Below the pieces are notes generated by a model, which was given only the letters and a program-made list of their open reading frames with translations, was not told the origin of the DNA and searched no databases. Positions 1 to 8,639 of a stretch of 64,000 nucleotides of DNA are shown one piece after another (positions within the stretch are counted from its first letter, which is position 1; the number at the start of each line of letters is the position of its first letter). Where the stretch lies: the NCBI GenBank assembly GCA_902373515.1, contig CABKML010000005.1, positions 1 through 64,000 on the forward strand, written 5' to 3'. The translations under genes and the position numbers were made by a program. The DNA comes from an uncultured Eubacteriales bacterium (lineage in GTDB: Bacteria > Bacillota > Clostridia > Saccharofermentanales > Fastidiosipilaceae).

Positions 1-111
1 GCCGAAGATACTTGGCTGGAGACGGCCCGGGAAAATAGGTTTTCGCCGGATTTTTTTTATCCTTTGAATGTCATTATTTCAGCGGAAGGTGTTATTTTCC
101 TGTTGTTATAA
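1..111 (+). CDS. C-terminal tail of an unidentified protein (partial)
   Basis: An open frame enters from the left edge and stops with TAA at 109-111, giving 36 codons. The tail is acidic and polar, then hydrophobic, ending in several leucines. I do not recognise the family from so little sequence. It lies directly upstream of a two-component pair, and the TATAAT-like string near 106-112 could belong to that next unit. Coding status rests only on the open frame and on the gene spacing that follows. Confidence 0.35.
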   Translation, partial: AEDTWLETARENRFSPDFFYPLNVIISAEGVIFLLL

Positions 112-159
112 TGACTTTTTTTTGTTATTATTACCTTAATAGTAAGTGGGGTATTATTA

Positions 160-864
160 ATGAGTTTTAAGATATTAATTGTTGATGATGAGAAAAATAT
201 TGTTGATGTCTTGTCTTCCGAATTGACGCGTGAAGGTTATCAGGTGCGGGCAGCATTTGACGGAATTCAGGCTTTGGAAGCTATTGACAAAGAAATACCC
301 GATTTGATTATTTTGGATTGTATGTTGCCAGGTATTGACGGCCTTGATGTTTGCCGTCGGGTTCGTCAAAAGCATCAGATGCCCATTATTATGTTGACAG
401 CTAAAAGTGAGGAAATTGACAAGGTTTTGGGTTTGGAACTAGGTGCAGACGACTATATAACCAAACCTTTCAGTTTGCGTGAGGTACTGGCACGGGTTAA
501 GGCAAGTTTGCGTCGCTCCAATTTAGGTGAGATGGAAGCCAATGATTCCCGTGTTATGGTTTTCGGTGATGTCGAGATTGATTCGGATTGTTATGAGGTC
601 CGGCGCAATGGTGTTAACCTGCATTTGACTTTACGTGAATTTGAACTTGTACGTTTTTTAGCTACGAATGCCGGCCAGGTCTTTTCCCGCGAGGATTTGT
701 TGTGTAAAGTATGGGGCTATGAATATTACGGTGATGTTCGCACTGTCGATGTTACTATTCGTCGTACCCGTGAGAAACTGGAAGATGGTCAAGGCGATTA
801 TCGCTACATTATGACTAAACGCGGTGTCGGTTATTTCTTTGAGAAAAATCCTAAAGTTGATTAA
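160..864 (+). CDS. OmpR/PhoB-family response regulator (PhoP/WalR-like)
   Basis: This is a 234-residue DNA-binding response regulator. Residues 1-120 form the receiver domain, with the acidic pair in VDDE (9-10), the phosphoacceptor Asp53 in ILDCMLPG, the Thr of MLTAK and Lys102 in TKPF. Residues about 135-230 form the winged-helix output domain with the typical RTVDVTIRRTREK recognition-helix region. The start is the ATG after a weak AGTGGGG ribosome site. The histidine kinase follows 8 bp after its stop, so they form one operon, and murA comes next. That context suggests envelope or phosphate control (WalR or PhoP type). Which of the two cannot be decided from sequence alone. Confidence 0.95.
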   Translation: MSFKILIVDDEKNIVDVLSSELTREGYQVRAAFDGIQALEAIDKEIPDLIILDCMLPGIDGLDVCRRVRQKHQMPIIMLTAKSEEIDKVLGLELGADDYITKPFSLREVLARVKASLRRSNLGEMEANDSRVMVFGDVEIDSDCYEVRRNGVNLHLTLREFELVRFLATNAGQVFSREDLLCKVWGYEYYGDVRTVDVTIRRTREKLEDGQGDYRYIMTKRGVGYFFEKNPKVD

Positions 865-872
865 TTGCCGTT

Positions 873-2228
873 ATGTTAGTTGTACCTTTTTTGACCGTAT
901 CTCTCCAAGCCGCCTTATTTCTTGCAGCTGTTGTCTTACTTTATTTTATCGGCAGTCATTATAAGCTTATAGGTAACTTTTTTACGTCTTTTTTCAGCGG
1001 TGGGATTCTGCATTTTAAGCATGGAGAAGCCAACAAAGATCTTAATATGGAGCTGGCAGCTTTTTCTTCGTTGCATCTCGGAGTACTTTACTTTGATACC
1101 AACGGTAAATGTCGTTTCCATAATCGTAGTGCTTTGGAACTTTTGGACCTGAAAGAACCTCCCGGCTCTGTTACCGATATTTTGACGAAGTTCGGTCATA
1201 TTCAAGGGATTAAGAGCCTTTTTTTAATGCCTGTTAACGGCAAGTCGGTGACATTTTCCATCAGACCCGACAGATCGATTAATTTTGCTGTAAAAGTTAA
1301 TATGCAGGATACACGTATTCTGAATACAGTTATTGTTGTACAGGATTTTACGCAGGAAGAATTACAAAATAAGCAACGCAAAGAATTTGTTGCCAATGTT
1401 TCCCATGAACTGAAAACACCGATTACAACAATAAAGGCTTATACGGAACTTCTGTTGGATTGGGGTATTAAGGAAAAGTCGAAGGAACAGATAGCCGATG
1501 ATATTAAGAAGATTCGCGACGATGCGATGCGGATGGAAGCTTTAGTAGGAGATTTGTTATTACTTTCAAGCATCGACGGCAATCGGCGGCAGCCTAAGGT
1601 TGAACTGATTGAAGTTGAACCTTTGATTCATGATTTAATAGAAAGATTTTCTCTGCAGGCTGTTGAGAAAAATATTAAAATAAATTGCTATATTCTGAAT
1701 AAAGTACCGATGGTTTTTGCAGAGACCGAGTCGCTGGAAAGAGCTTTCGGTAATATAATAAGTAATGGAATTAAGTATGGTGTGCCTAACGGTAAGATCG
1801 ATATATATATCAGCTGCTTGATTGATGATGTTACAATAAAGTTTGCTGATAACGGTATCGGGATTGCGCAGGAGCATCTGCCTTACATTTTCAACCGCTT
1901 TTATCGTGTTGATAATTCAGGTACCAGGCAGCATGGCGGCACAGGTTTGGGCTTGTCTATTGTGCAGGAGTTAATAAAAATGCATCATGGAGAAATTTTT
2001 GTCCAATCAGTATTGGGTAGCGGTACCGAATTTACCGTAATTTTACCTTCGGAAGGCAGTATGTACCGTTCGACCATTGCCGCCGCGCATGATCCGGATT
2101 TTGAAAATGACTTGTGGTACAAGGCTGCCAAGAAAGAATTGCTCATACAAGCCAAGGAGTACGGTGTTAAAATTGACGATATTGCGAATGTCAGTGAAGC
2201 TGATTTGAAAGTTATTTTGGAACAGTAA
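873..2228 (+). CDS. Sensor histidine kinase (PhoR/WalK-like)
   Basis: This 451-residue kinase has one strongly hydrophobic segment near residues 8-27 and no long extracellular loop. A PAS-like region follows (about 60-165), then the HisKA box NVSHELKTP with phospho-acceptor His178. The HATPase domain shows the N box (NIISNGIKYG), DNGIGI, FNRFYR and GGTGLGLSIV. About 50 residues extend past the ATPase domain, which is unusual. The lack of an external sensor domain suggests it senses within the membrane or cytoplasm. It is paired with the response regulator 8 bp upstream and followed 14 bp later by murA, which points to a cell-wall or phosphate function. The ribosome site is weak, so translation may depend on coupling to the upstream gene. 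Confidence 0.93.
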   Translation: MLVVPFLTVSLQAALFLAAVVLLYFIGSHYKLIGNFFTSFFSGGILHFKHGEANKDLNMELAAFSSLHLGVLYFDTNGKCRFHNRSALELLDLKEPPGSVTDILTKFGHIQGIKSLFLMPVNGKSVTFSIRPDRSINFAVKVNMQDTRILNTVIVVQDFTQEELQNKQRKEFVANVSHELKTPITTIKAYTELLLDWGIKEKSKEQIADDIKKIRDDAMRMEALVGDLLLLSSIDGNRRQPKVELIEVEPLIHDLIERFSLQAVEKNIKINCYILNKVPMVFAETESLERAFGNIISNGIKYGVPNGKIDIYISCLIDDVTIKFADNGIGIAQEHLPYIFNRFYRVDNSGTRQHGGTGLGLSIVQELIKMHHGEIFVQSVLGSGTEFTVILPSEGSMYRSTIAAAHDPDFENDLWYKAAKKELLIQAKEYGVKIDDIANVSEADLKVILEQ

Positions 2229-2242
2229 ATGTGGGTGAATAA

Positions 2243-3541
2243 ATGACCAGTTATTATGTAAAGGGTGGAAATAGATTAAAAGGTGAAGTTGTTGTCAGCG
2301 GTTCTAAAAATGCCGCTTTGGCGGTTATTTCAGCTGCAGTTTTATTGGACGGACCTTGTGTGATTGAGAATGTCCCGATGATTTCGGATATTGTTTCTTT
2401 GGTTGAAATTATTCGTGATTTGGGTGCTTCGATAGAATTTAAGGCCGGTACTTTGAAAATTGATCCGCGGACTATTAATACTCATATAGTTACTAATACA
2501 AGAGCCAGAGAAATTCGCGCTTCATATTATTTGTGGGGTGCGATTTTGGGTCGTTGCGGCAAGGTGCAGTGCTTTTTACCCGGCGGCTGTAATTTCGGAA
2601 TGCGACCGTTCGACTTGCATATTAAGGGCTTTAACGCTTTAGGTGCTGAACATAATATAAGTTACGGTAAAATTAATTTCTCTGTTGAGCGCTGTTTAAG
2701 CGGTAATAAAATATATATGGATAAAGTCAGTGTCGGAGCGACGATGAACTTAATGATTGCTGCGACCAAAGCTTTCGGACGCACTGTAATTGAGAATGCC
2801 GCCCGGGAACCGCATATTGTCGATACGGCTAATTTCCTGAATGCTATGGGTGCACAAATTCGCGGAGCCGGTACGGATGTTATAAGAATTGACGGTGTTT
2901 CAACTTTGCCGGGAAATGAGACTTACTCTATTATTCCGGATCAGATTGAGGCCGGGACATTTATGATAGCGGCGGCGATCACTCAAGGTAATGTTAAGGT
3001 GAAAAATTTGATTCCGAAACATATGGAGCCGTTGACTTCCAAGTTCAAGGAGATGGGAATTCCGGTGATTTCCGGCGATGATTATTGTCATATAATAGCT
3101 GATGCTAAAGAGAATTTTCGCGCTACTTCTTTTATGACTTTACCTTACCCGGGATTTCCTACCGACTTACAACCGCAGACTGTTGTTTTGTTGACACAGG
3201 CTACAGGTATCAGCAGAATGTTTGAGAATGTCTGGGATAATCGTTTTCAGTATGTAGCATATTTACAACAGATGGGTGCGCATATCCAATTGGCCGACAG
3301 AATGGCGATGATTGAAGGCCCGGCGAATTTGACCGGAGCTGTTGTGGAAGCGCACGATTTGCGGGCCGGTGCTGCTATGGTGTTGGCGGCGTTAATCGCT
3401 CAAGGAGAGACTGAGATATATAAAGTCAGCAGTATTGAACGTGGATATGAAAATTTTGTTGAAAAATTGCGGGCTTTAGGTGCCGATATTGCTATCAGGA
3501 ATGAATCCGATGCGGCTTTTTATTCACAGGCGGGAGATTGA
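2243..3541 (+). CDS. murA: UDP-N-acetylglucosamine 1-carboxyvinyltransferase
   Basis: MurA transfers enolpyruvate from PEP to UDP-GlcNAc, the first committed step of peptidoglycan synthesis in the cytosol. At 432 residues it has the normal family length. It shows the substrate-binding SGSKNAAL at the N-terminus, the catalytic cysteine in LPGGCNFGMRPFDLH (Cys116, matching E. coli Cys115), and the late motif PDLQPQ (here as FPTDLQPQ). The cysteine form predicts sensitivity to fosfomycin, unlike Asp variants. It follows the two-component pair by 14 bp and precedes rlmH by 6 bp, so it is likely in the same transcript. Many Firmicutes carry two murA paralogues; only one is in this window. Confidence 0.97.
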   Translation: MTSYYVKGGNRLKGEVVVSGSKNAALAVISAAVLLDGPCVIENVPMISDIVSLVEIIRDLGASIEFKAGTLKIDPRTINTHIVTNTRAREIRASYYLWGAILGRCGKVQCFLPGGCNFGMRPFDLHIKGFNALGAEHNISYGKINFSVERCLSGNKIYMDKVSVGATMNLMIAATKAFGRTVIENAAREPHIVDTANFLNAMGAQIRGAGTDVIRIDGVSTLPGNETYSIIPDQIEAGTFMIAAAITQGNVKVKNLIPKHMEPLTSKFKEMGIPVISGDDYCHIIADAKENFRATSFMTLPYPGFPTDLQPQTVVLLTQATGISRMFENVWDNRFQYVAYLQQMGAHIQLADRMAMIEGPANLTGAVVEAHDLRAGAAMVLAALIAQGETEIYKVSSIERGYENFVEKLRALGADIAIRNESDAAFYSQAGD

Positions 3542-3547
3542 CGGGAC

Positions 3548-4012
3548 GTGCAAATTAATATAATCGCACTTGCAGGTGTCAAAGAGAAGTTTCTTCTGCC
3601 GGGGATTACAGAGTGTATTAAGCGTCTGTCAAGGTTCGCTGATGTAAAGATCCTTGAAATTCCCGCATTGCCTGATGAAATTGAAACTGATAAAGCTTTG
3701 AGATTGGAAGCGGAAAAGATCAAAAATAAGTTGTCTGCCAAAGCTTGCAGTGTCGCGTTGACGCCGGCCGGTAAAGTTTTAAGCTCCGAAGATGTAGCGG
3801 CAGCTTTGCCGAAATGGTTTGAACGCGGTCAGGCTCAAATTGATTTTATTATCGGCTCTTCCAGAGGTTTGGATCGGGATTTGATCAAAGCTTGTGATTA
3901 TACCTGGTCTTTCGGTCCTTTAACTTTGACTCACGGTTTGGCCCGGTATATAGTTTTAGAGCAACTGTACAGGGCTTTTAAGATTAATGCACATGAGCCC
4001 TATCATAAATAA
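3548..4012 (+). CDS. rlmH: 23S rRNA (pseudouridine1915-N3)-methyltransferase
   Basis: RlmH is a SPOUT-fold methyltransferase that modifies pseudouridine 1915 of 23S rRNA (helix 69) on the assembled 70S ribosome. The 154-residue length is typical. The C-terminal half has the family signatures: a GSSRGL loop, SFGPLTLTHGLAR around the knotted SAM site, and the short EPYHK tail. The start is a GTG 6 bp after murA. The expected N-terminus (MQINIIALAGVKEKF) matches the family pattern of a first strand followed by K(E/D)K(F/Y). It is the last gene before the str operon promoter. Confidence 0.95.
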   Translation: MQINIIALAGVKEKFLLPGITECIKRLSRFADVKILEIPALPDEIETDKALRLEAEKIKNKLSAKACSVALTPAGKVLSSEDVAAALPKWFERGQAQIDFIIGSSRGLDRDLIKACDYTWSFGPLTLTHGLARYIVLEQLYRAFKINAHEPYHK

Positions 4013-4066
4013 TTCAGCGTGCTGTATTTAACAACTTTTTTACTTTTTTCAAGCTCACATTTACTA

Positions 4067-4093
4067 TTCAAAAAAATCTATCTGCGGTATAAT
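4067..4093 (+). promoter_or_regulatory. Candidate str operon promoter
   Basis: A perfect TATAAT (4088-4093) lies 55 bp upstream of rpsL in an AT-rich spacer after rlmH. The best -35 candidates are TTCAAA (4067-4072, 15-bp spacer) or TATTCA (4065-4070, 17 bp). Neither is strong, so the -35 assignment is uncertain. Confidence 0.55.
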
Positions 4094-4148
4094 TGAACAG
4101 ATTGCTTTTATAAGCAAATTTTGTTTTCTTGTGAAAGGAGGAGTATTG

Positions 4149-4577
4149 ATGCCAACGTTCAATCAATTAGTTAAGCAAGGACGCAGTTCAAAGACTTACA
4201 AGCCTAAAGCACCTGCTTTGCATGTTAAGATGAATACTTTGAAGAAACGTACTTCTAATGTAGTTTCGCCTCAAAAACGCGGTGTATGCACAGTTGTTAA
4301 GACAACAACACCGAAGAAGCCGAACTCAGCTATGCGTAAAGTCGCTCGTGTTCGTTTGACATCCGGTTTGGAAGTTACTTCCTACATCCCGGGTATCGGT
4401 CATAACTTGCAGGAGCACTCAGTTGTTTTAATTCGTGGCGGTCGTGTTAAGGATTTGCCGGGCGTTCGTTATCATATCATTCGCGGTACTTTAGATACTG
4501 CCGGTGTAGCTAACAGAATGCAGGGTCGTTCGAAATACGGTGCTAAACGTCCGAAAGCAGCTAAGGTTAAGAAGTAA
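4149..4577 (+). CDS. rpsL: 30S ribosomal protein S12
   Basis: S12 sits at the 30S decoding centre. The ATG at 4149 is chosen because it follows AAAGGAGGAG and gives the conserved MPTFNQLV start; a GTG 18 bases earlier would absorb the ribosome site. The product has 142 residues, including the roughly 13-residue N-terminal insertion common in Firmicutes. The streptomycin-site segments read [12 protein letters not shown] and [13 protein letters not shown], both wild-type at the classic Lys positions, so no ribosomal streptomycin resistance is predicted. It is the first gene of the str operon. Codon use is that of highly expressed genes. Confidence 0.97.
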   Translation: MPTFNQLVKQGRSSKTYKPKAPALHVKMNTLKKRTSNVVSPQKRGVCTVVKTTTPKKPNSAMRKVARVRLTSGLEVTSYIPGIGHNLQEHSVVLIRGGRVKDLPGVRYHIIRGTLDTAGVANRMQGRSKYGAKRPKAAKVKK

Positions 4578-4601
4578 TCGGATCAGGTTGAACTCAGATC
4601 A

Positions 4602-4675
4602 GTACTCACATATAGATGTGACGGCCTGACAATTGCGTGAGCAATATGAGTACCTGTGATGGCGATTAAGTTCGC
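4602..4675 (+). promoter_or_regulatory. Foldable rpsL-rpsG spacer, candidate S7 autoregulatory site
   Basis: The 124-bp spacer can fold. An outer stem pairs GTACT (4602-4606) with AGTAC (4649-4653). It encloses hairpin CACAT/ATGTG (4607-4611, 4616-4620) and hairpin ATTGC/GCAAT (4632-4636, 4641-4645), making a three-way junction. A further hairpin GCGA/TCGC (4662-4665, 4672-4675) precedes the ribosome site AAGGAGG of rpsG. In E. coli, S7 binds the S12-S7 intergenic mRNA to repress translation. Position and branching suggest the same role here, but the pairing is by eye only. Confidence 0.45.
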
Positions 4676-4701
4676 ACTATCATATTAAGGAGGGAAGACA
4701 A

Positions 4702-5172
4702 GTGCCAAGAAAAGGACATGTCCCAACAAGAGAAGTTCTTCCTGATCCTCTGTATCATGATGTTAGAGTCAGTAAGCTGATCAATAATGTCATGTTGGAC
4801 GGGAAGAAAGGTTTAGCCCAAAGAATAGTGTATGAAGCATTCGCTATGGTGAATGAAAAATCAAACACTGAGGGCTTGGAAATTTTTGAAAAAGCTTTAG
4901 AGAATACAATGCCTCAACTGGAAGTTAAAGCACGTCGCGTCGGCGGTGCCAACTATCAGGTTCCGGTTGAAGTAAGACCTGAGCGTCGCCAGACTTTATC
5001 ATTACGTTGGATCGTAGATTTTGCTCGTAAACGTAGTGAAAAAACTATGGTTGAGCGTTTAGCCGGTGAGTTGTTGGATGCAAGTAATGCTACAGGCGGT
5101 GCTTTCAAACGTAAAGAAGAAATGCATCGTATGGCTGAAGCTAACCGCGCCTTTGCTCACTACAGATGGTAA
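4702..5172 (+). CDS. rpsG: 30S ribosomal protein S7
   Basis: S7 is a primary binder that nucleates assembly of the 30S head. The 156-residue length is standard. The N-terminus [16 protein letters not shown] and the motifs [26 protein letters not shown] and the C-terminal NRAFAHYRW are all family signatures. The start is GTG at 4702, preceded by AAGGAGGG. The foldable spacer upstream may control translation. fusA follows after 27 bp in the same operon. Confidence 0.98.
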   Translation: MPRKGHVPTREVLPDPLYHDVRVSKLINNVMLDGKKGLAQRIVYEAFAMVNEKSNTEGLEIFEKALENTMPQLEVKARRVGGANYQVPVEVRPERRQTLSLRWIVDFARKRSEKTMVERLAGELLDASNATGGAFKRKEEMHRMAEANRAFAHYRW

Positions 5173-5199
5173 TTGCATTTAATAAAGGAGTAGAGATTA

Positions 5200-7266
5200 A
5201 TGGCAAGAGAGTTCTCACTTGAGAATACACGTAACATCGGTATTATGGCGCACATTGATGCGGGTAAAACCACTACCACGGAGCGTATTTTGTATTATAC
5301 GGGCCGTATTTATAAGATGGTTGAAACGCACGACGGTGGTGCTACCATGGACTGGATGGCACAGGAACAGGAACGCGGTATTACTATTACTTCAGCTGCT
5401 ACAACAGCTCAATGGCGTCATTGCCGTATTAATATTATTGATACTCCGGGGCACGTTGACTTTACTGTTGAAGTTGAGCGTTCTCTGCGCGTTTTGGACG
5501 GTGCGGTTACTGTTTTGGATGCTAAGAGCGGTGTTGAGCCGCAGACTGAGACAGTTTGGCGTCAAGCTGATCATTACGGCGTTCCGCGTGTTGTCTATAT
5601 CAACAAGATGGACGTTACGGGTGCCGATTTTTATAAATCGGTCAAATCTATTTATGATCGTTTGCATGCTAATGCTGTCGCCATTCAAATTCCTATCGGT
5701 CAGGAAGATTCCTTTGCCGGAATTATCGATTTGATGAAGATGAAAGCTTACATCAATGACGGTGAAGACGGTAAGGTTATTAAGGAAGTTGAAATTCCGG
5801 CTGAGTATGTGGAAAAAGCTCAGGAATGGCATGATAAGATGGTTGAGCAGATTGCTGAGTCCGACGATGAGTTGACGGAGAAATTCCTTGACGGTCAGGA
5901 AATCAGCAATGATGAGTTGAAGAAGGCAATGCGTGCCGCTACCTGCCGCTGCGAAATGGTTCCGGTAGTTTGCGGTTCGTCTTATCGTAACAAAGGCGTA
6001 CAGGAAGTTTTGGATGCTGTTGTCGATTTCTTACCTTCTCCTTTGGATGTCCCTCACATTAAGGGTATTAATCCGGAGACAGAAGAGGAAGAAGAGAGAC
6101 CTTCTGATGAGAATGTACCTTTTGCAGGTTTGGCATTCAAAATTGCTGTCGATCCGTTTGTCGGTAAGTTATGCTTCTTCCGTGTTTATTCCGGTCATTT
6201 GACTGCAGGTTCATATGTATTGAATGCTACTAAAGGTAAACGCGAGCGTGTAGGTCGTATTGTGCAGATGCACGCCAATCACCGTAAGGAAATTGATGAA
6301 GTTTATGCCGGTGATATCGCCGCTATTGTTGGCTTCAAAGATACTACTACAGGTGATACGATTTGCGATCCTGATCATCCGATTATTCTGGAATCTATGG
6401 AGTTCCCGGAGCCTGTTATTTCGGTAGCTATCGAACCTAAGTCGAAAGCATCACAAGATAAGATGATGATTGCTTTAGGCAAGTTGGCTGAAGAAGATCC
6501 GACTTTCAGAACTTATACGGATCCTGAAACAGGTCAGACAATTATCTCCGGTATGGGTGAGTTACATTTGGATATCATTGTAGATCGTCTGTTCCGTGAG
6601 TTTAAAGTTGAAGCCAACGTCGGTGCTCCGCAAGTAGCTTACAAAGAAACAATTCGTAAGGCGGTCAGAGCTCAAGGTAAGTTTGTACGTCAGTCAGGCG
6701 GTCACGGTCAATACGGTGACGCTGTTATTGAAGTTGAACCGAATGAGCCGGGCGCAGGTTACAGCTTTGAAAATGTTACTGTCGGCGGTGTTGTGCCGAA
6801 AGAATACATTGCTCCTATCGATGCAGGTATTCAGGAAGCGATGAAAGCCGGTATTTTAGGCGGATATCCTGTTGTTGATGTTAAGGTTAAGCTGGTTGAC
6901 GGTTCGTACCATGAAGTTGACTCTTCTGAAATGGCATTTAAGGTTGCCGGTTCTATGGCTTTCAAAGAGGCTATGCGTAAGGCGGATCCTGTTTTGTTGG
7001 AACCGATGATGCGTGTCGATATTGTTGTGCCGGAAGAATACATGGGCGATGTTATGGGTGATATCAGTTCCCGTCGTGGCCGTATCGAAGGTATGGAAGC
7101 TTTGACAGGTGCCCAAAAGATTAAGGCCTTGGTACCGTTGGCCGAGATGTTCGGTTATGCTACATCGTTACGTTCCAAGACTCAAGGTCGCGGAACCTTC
7201 CAGATGCAGATTGACCATTTCGAGGAAGTGCCGAAGTCAATAATGGAAAAAGTATTAAAACATTAA
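5200..7266 (+). CDS. fusA: Elongation factor G
   Basis: EF-G is the GTPase that drives ribosomal translocation and, with RRF, recycling. The 688 residues include G1 AHIDAGKTT, switch [11 protein letters not shown]4 NKMD and the domain IV segment with [13 protein letters not shown]. Length and motifs are those of the canonical factor rather than a TetM/TetO-type resistance protein or EF-G2. The ribosome site is AAAGGAG. It is cotranscribed with rpsL and rpsG; tuf follows 108 bp later, probably with additional promoter input. Confidence 0.98.
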   Translation: MAREFSLENTRNIGIMAHIDAGKTTTTERILYYTGRIYKMVETHDGGATMDWMAQEQERGITITSAATTAQWRHCRINIIDTPGHVDFTVEVERSLRVLDGAVTVLDAKSGVEPQTETVWRQADHYGVPRVVYINKMDVTGADFYKSVKSIYDRLHANAVAIQIPIGQEDSFAGIIDLMKMKAYINDGEDGKVIKEVEIPAEYVEKAQEWHDKMVEQIAESDDELTEKFLDGQEISNDELKKAMRAATCRCEMVPVVCGSSYRNKGVQEVLDAVVDFLPSPLDVPHIKGINPETEEEEERPSDENVPFAGLAFKIAVDPFVGKLCFFRVYSGHLTAGSYVLNATKGKRERVGRIVQMHANHRKEIDEVYAGDIAAIVGFKDTTTGDTICDPDHPIILESMEFPEPVISVAIEPKSKASQDKMMIALGKLAEEDPTFRTYTDPETGQTIISGMGELHLDIIVDRLFREFKVEANVGAPQVAYKETIRKAVRAQGKFVRQSGGHGQYGDAVIEVEPNEPGAGYSFENVTVGGVVPKEYIAPIDAGIQEAMKAGILGGYPVVDVKVKLVDGSYHEVDSSEMAFKVAGSMAFKEAMRKADPVLLEPMMRVDIVVPEEYMGDVMGDISSRRGRIEGMEALTGAQKIKALVPLAEMFGYATSLRSKTQGRGTFQMQIDHFEEVPKSIMEKVLKH

Positions 7267-7284
7267 TTTGACGCAGAGATATAC

Positions 7285-7312
7285 TTGCAAATTTTGTAAA
7301 AATCTTTAATAT
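7285..7312 (+). promoter_or_regulatory. Candidate tuf promoter in the fusA-tuf spacer
   Basis: TTGCAA (7285-7290), a 16-bp spacer and TAATAT (7307-7312) lie in the 108-bp spacer ahead of tuf, with further -10-like strings (TATTAT, TATGAT) just downstream. A separate tuf promoter would let EF-Tu exceed the other str products. No terminator hairpin separates fusA from tuf, so read-through is also expected. Confidence 0.5.
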
Positions 7313-7374
7313 TATGATATAGGCGTTTGCCGATTGTCATTTTAATTGCGTTTAGCAAAAGGAGGATCCTTCAC

Positions 7375-8577
7375 ATGGGTAAGAAGGTTTATGAGAGAAA
7401 TAAGGACCACGTCAACATCGGCACAATTGGCCACGTTGACCATGGTAAAACAACTTTGACAGCTGCTATTACAAAAGTTTTAGCTCTTGCTGGTGATGCT
7501 GAATACACATCATACGATAACATTGATAAGACACCGGAAGAGCGTGAACGTGGTATTACTATTAACTCCACACACGTTGAATATGAGACAGATAAGCGTC
7601 ACTACGCTCACGTTGACTGCCCAGGGCACGCCGACTATGTTAAGAACATGATTACAGGTGCTGCTCAGATGGACGGTGCTATCCTGGTTGTTTCCGCTTC
7701 TGACGGTGTTATGCCTCAGACACGTGAGCACATCTTGTTGGCTCGTCAGGTTGGCGTTCCGACAATCGTTGTTTTCATGAATAAAACTGACCAAGTTGAT
7801 GATGCTGAATTGTTGGACTTGGTTGAGATGGAAATTCGTGACTTGTTGAATGAGTATGATTTCGATGGTGATAATGCTCCGATCATTCGTGGTTCAGCTT
7901 TGAAGGTTTTGGAGAGCACATCTACAGATATCAATGCTCCGGAATACAAGTGCATTGTTGATTTGATGAAGGCTGTTGATGAATATATTCCGACACCGGA
8001 TCGTCCTATTGATCAACCGTTCTTGATGCCGATTGAGGAAGTCTTCACAATTTCCGGTCGTGGTACTGTTGCTACAGGCCGTGTCGAGCGTGGTCAAATC
8101 AAGTTGAACGAGCAGGTTGCTATCGTCGGTTTGAACGATGAGCCGGTTAATACTGTTGTTACAGGTATTGAAATGTTCCATAAGAGCATGGAGTTTGCTC
8201 AGGCCGGTGAAAATATCGGTACTTTGTTGCGTGGTATTGCCCGTGACGGTGTTGAGCGTGGTCAAGTCTTGGCTAAGCCGGGTACAATTCATCCGCATAC
8301 CAAGTTTGAAGGTCAAGTTTACGTTTTGACACAGGCTGAAGGTGGTCGTCATAAGCCGTTCTTTGACGGTTATCGTCCGCAATTCTTCTTCCGCACAACT
8401 GACGTTACAGGTTCAATTAAATTACCTGAGGGCGTTGAGATGTGTATGCCTGGTGACCATGTTAACATGGATATTGAATTGATTTACCCGATTGCTATTG
8501 AGCAAGGTTTACGTTTCGCTGTTCGTGAAGGCGGTCGTACAGTTGGTGCCGGTACAGTTGCTAAGATTTACGGCTGA
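7375..8577 (+). CDS. tuf: Elongation factor Tu
   Basis: EF-Tu delivers aminoacyl-tRNA to the ribosome. The ATG at 7375 is used because AAAGGAGGATC precedes it and it gives the conserved [31 protein letters not shown] start, shown here only in part. The product is 400 residues. Motifs seen are G1 GHVDHGKTT, effector [14 protein letters not shown] and the domain II and III strings typical of bacterial EF-Tu. G4 reads NKTD, where NKCD or NKVD is more usual. A strong terminator follows 22 bp after the stop. Confidence 0.98.
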   Translation: MGKKVYERNKDHVNIGTIGHVDHGKTTLTAAITKVLALAGDAEYTSYDNIDKTPEERERGITINSTHVEYETDKRHYAHVDCPGHADYVKNMITGAAQMDGAILVVSASDGVMPQTREHILLARQVGVPTIVVFMNKTDQVDDAELLDLVEMEIRDLLNEYDFDGDNAPIIRGSALKVLESTSTDINAPEYKCIVDLMKAVDEYIPTPDRPIDQPFLMPIEEVFTISGRGTVATGRVERGQIKLNEQVAIVGLNDEPVNTVVTGIEMFHKSMEFAQAGENIGTLLRGIARDGVERGQVLAKPGTIHPHTKFEGQVYVLTQAEGGRHKPFFDGYRPQFFFRTTDVTGSIKLPEGVEMCMPGDHVNMDIELIYPIAIEQGLRFAVREGGRTVGAGTVAKIYG

Positions 8578-8599
8578 TATCAATTGTAATTATTTCATG

Positions 8600-8625
8600 A
8601 GGGTGGCTTGCGCCACCCTTTTTTA
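8600..8625 (+). terminator. Rho-independent terminator of the str operon
   Basis: The stem AGGGTGGC (8600-8607) pairs perfectly with GCCACCCT (8612-8619) across a TTGC loop and is followed by a T-run. It lies between tuf and lon. Confidence 0.93.
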
Positions 8626-8639
8626 GTATAGGTGAGAAA

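Noticed and set aside
4149..4577. The N-terminal insertion of S12 as a novelty
   Set aside because: A similar insertion is common in Firmicute S12 proteins.
5392..5832. Long open frame antisense to fusA
   Set aside because: It follows from the codon bias of a highly expressed gene on the other strand. There is no ribosome site and the product has no recognisable features.
7894..8382. 162-codon antisense frame opposite tuf
   Set aside because: Same explanation: the composition mirrors EF-Tu codons, and no promoter or ribosome site is visible.
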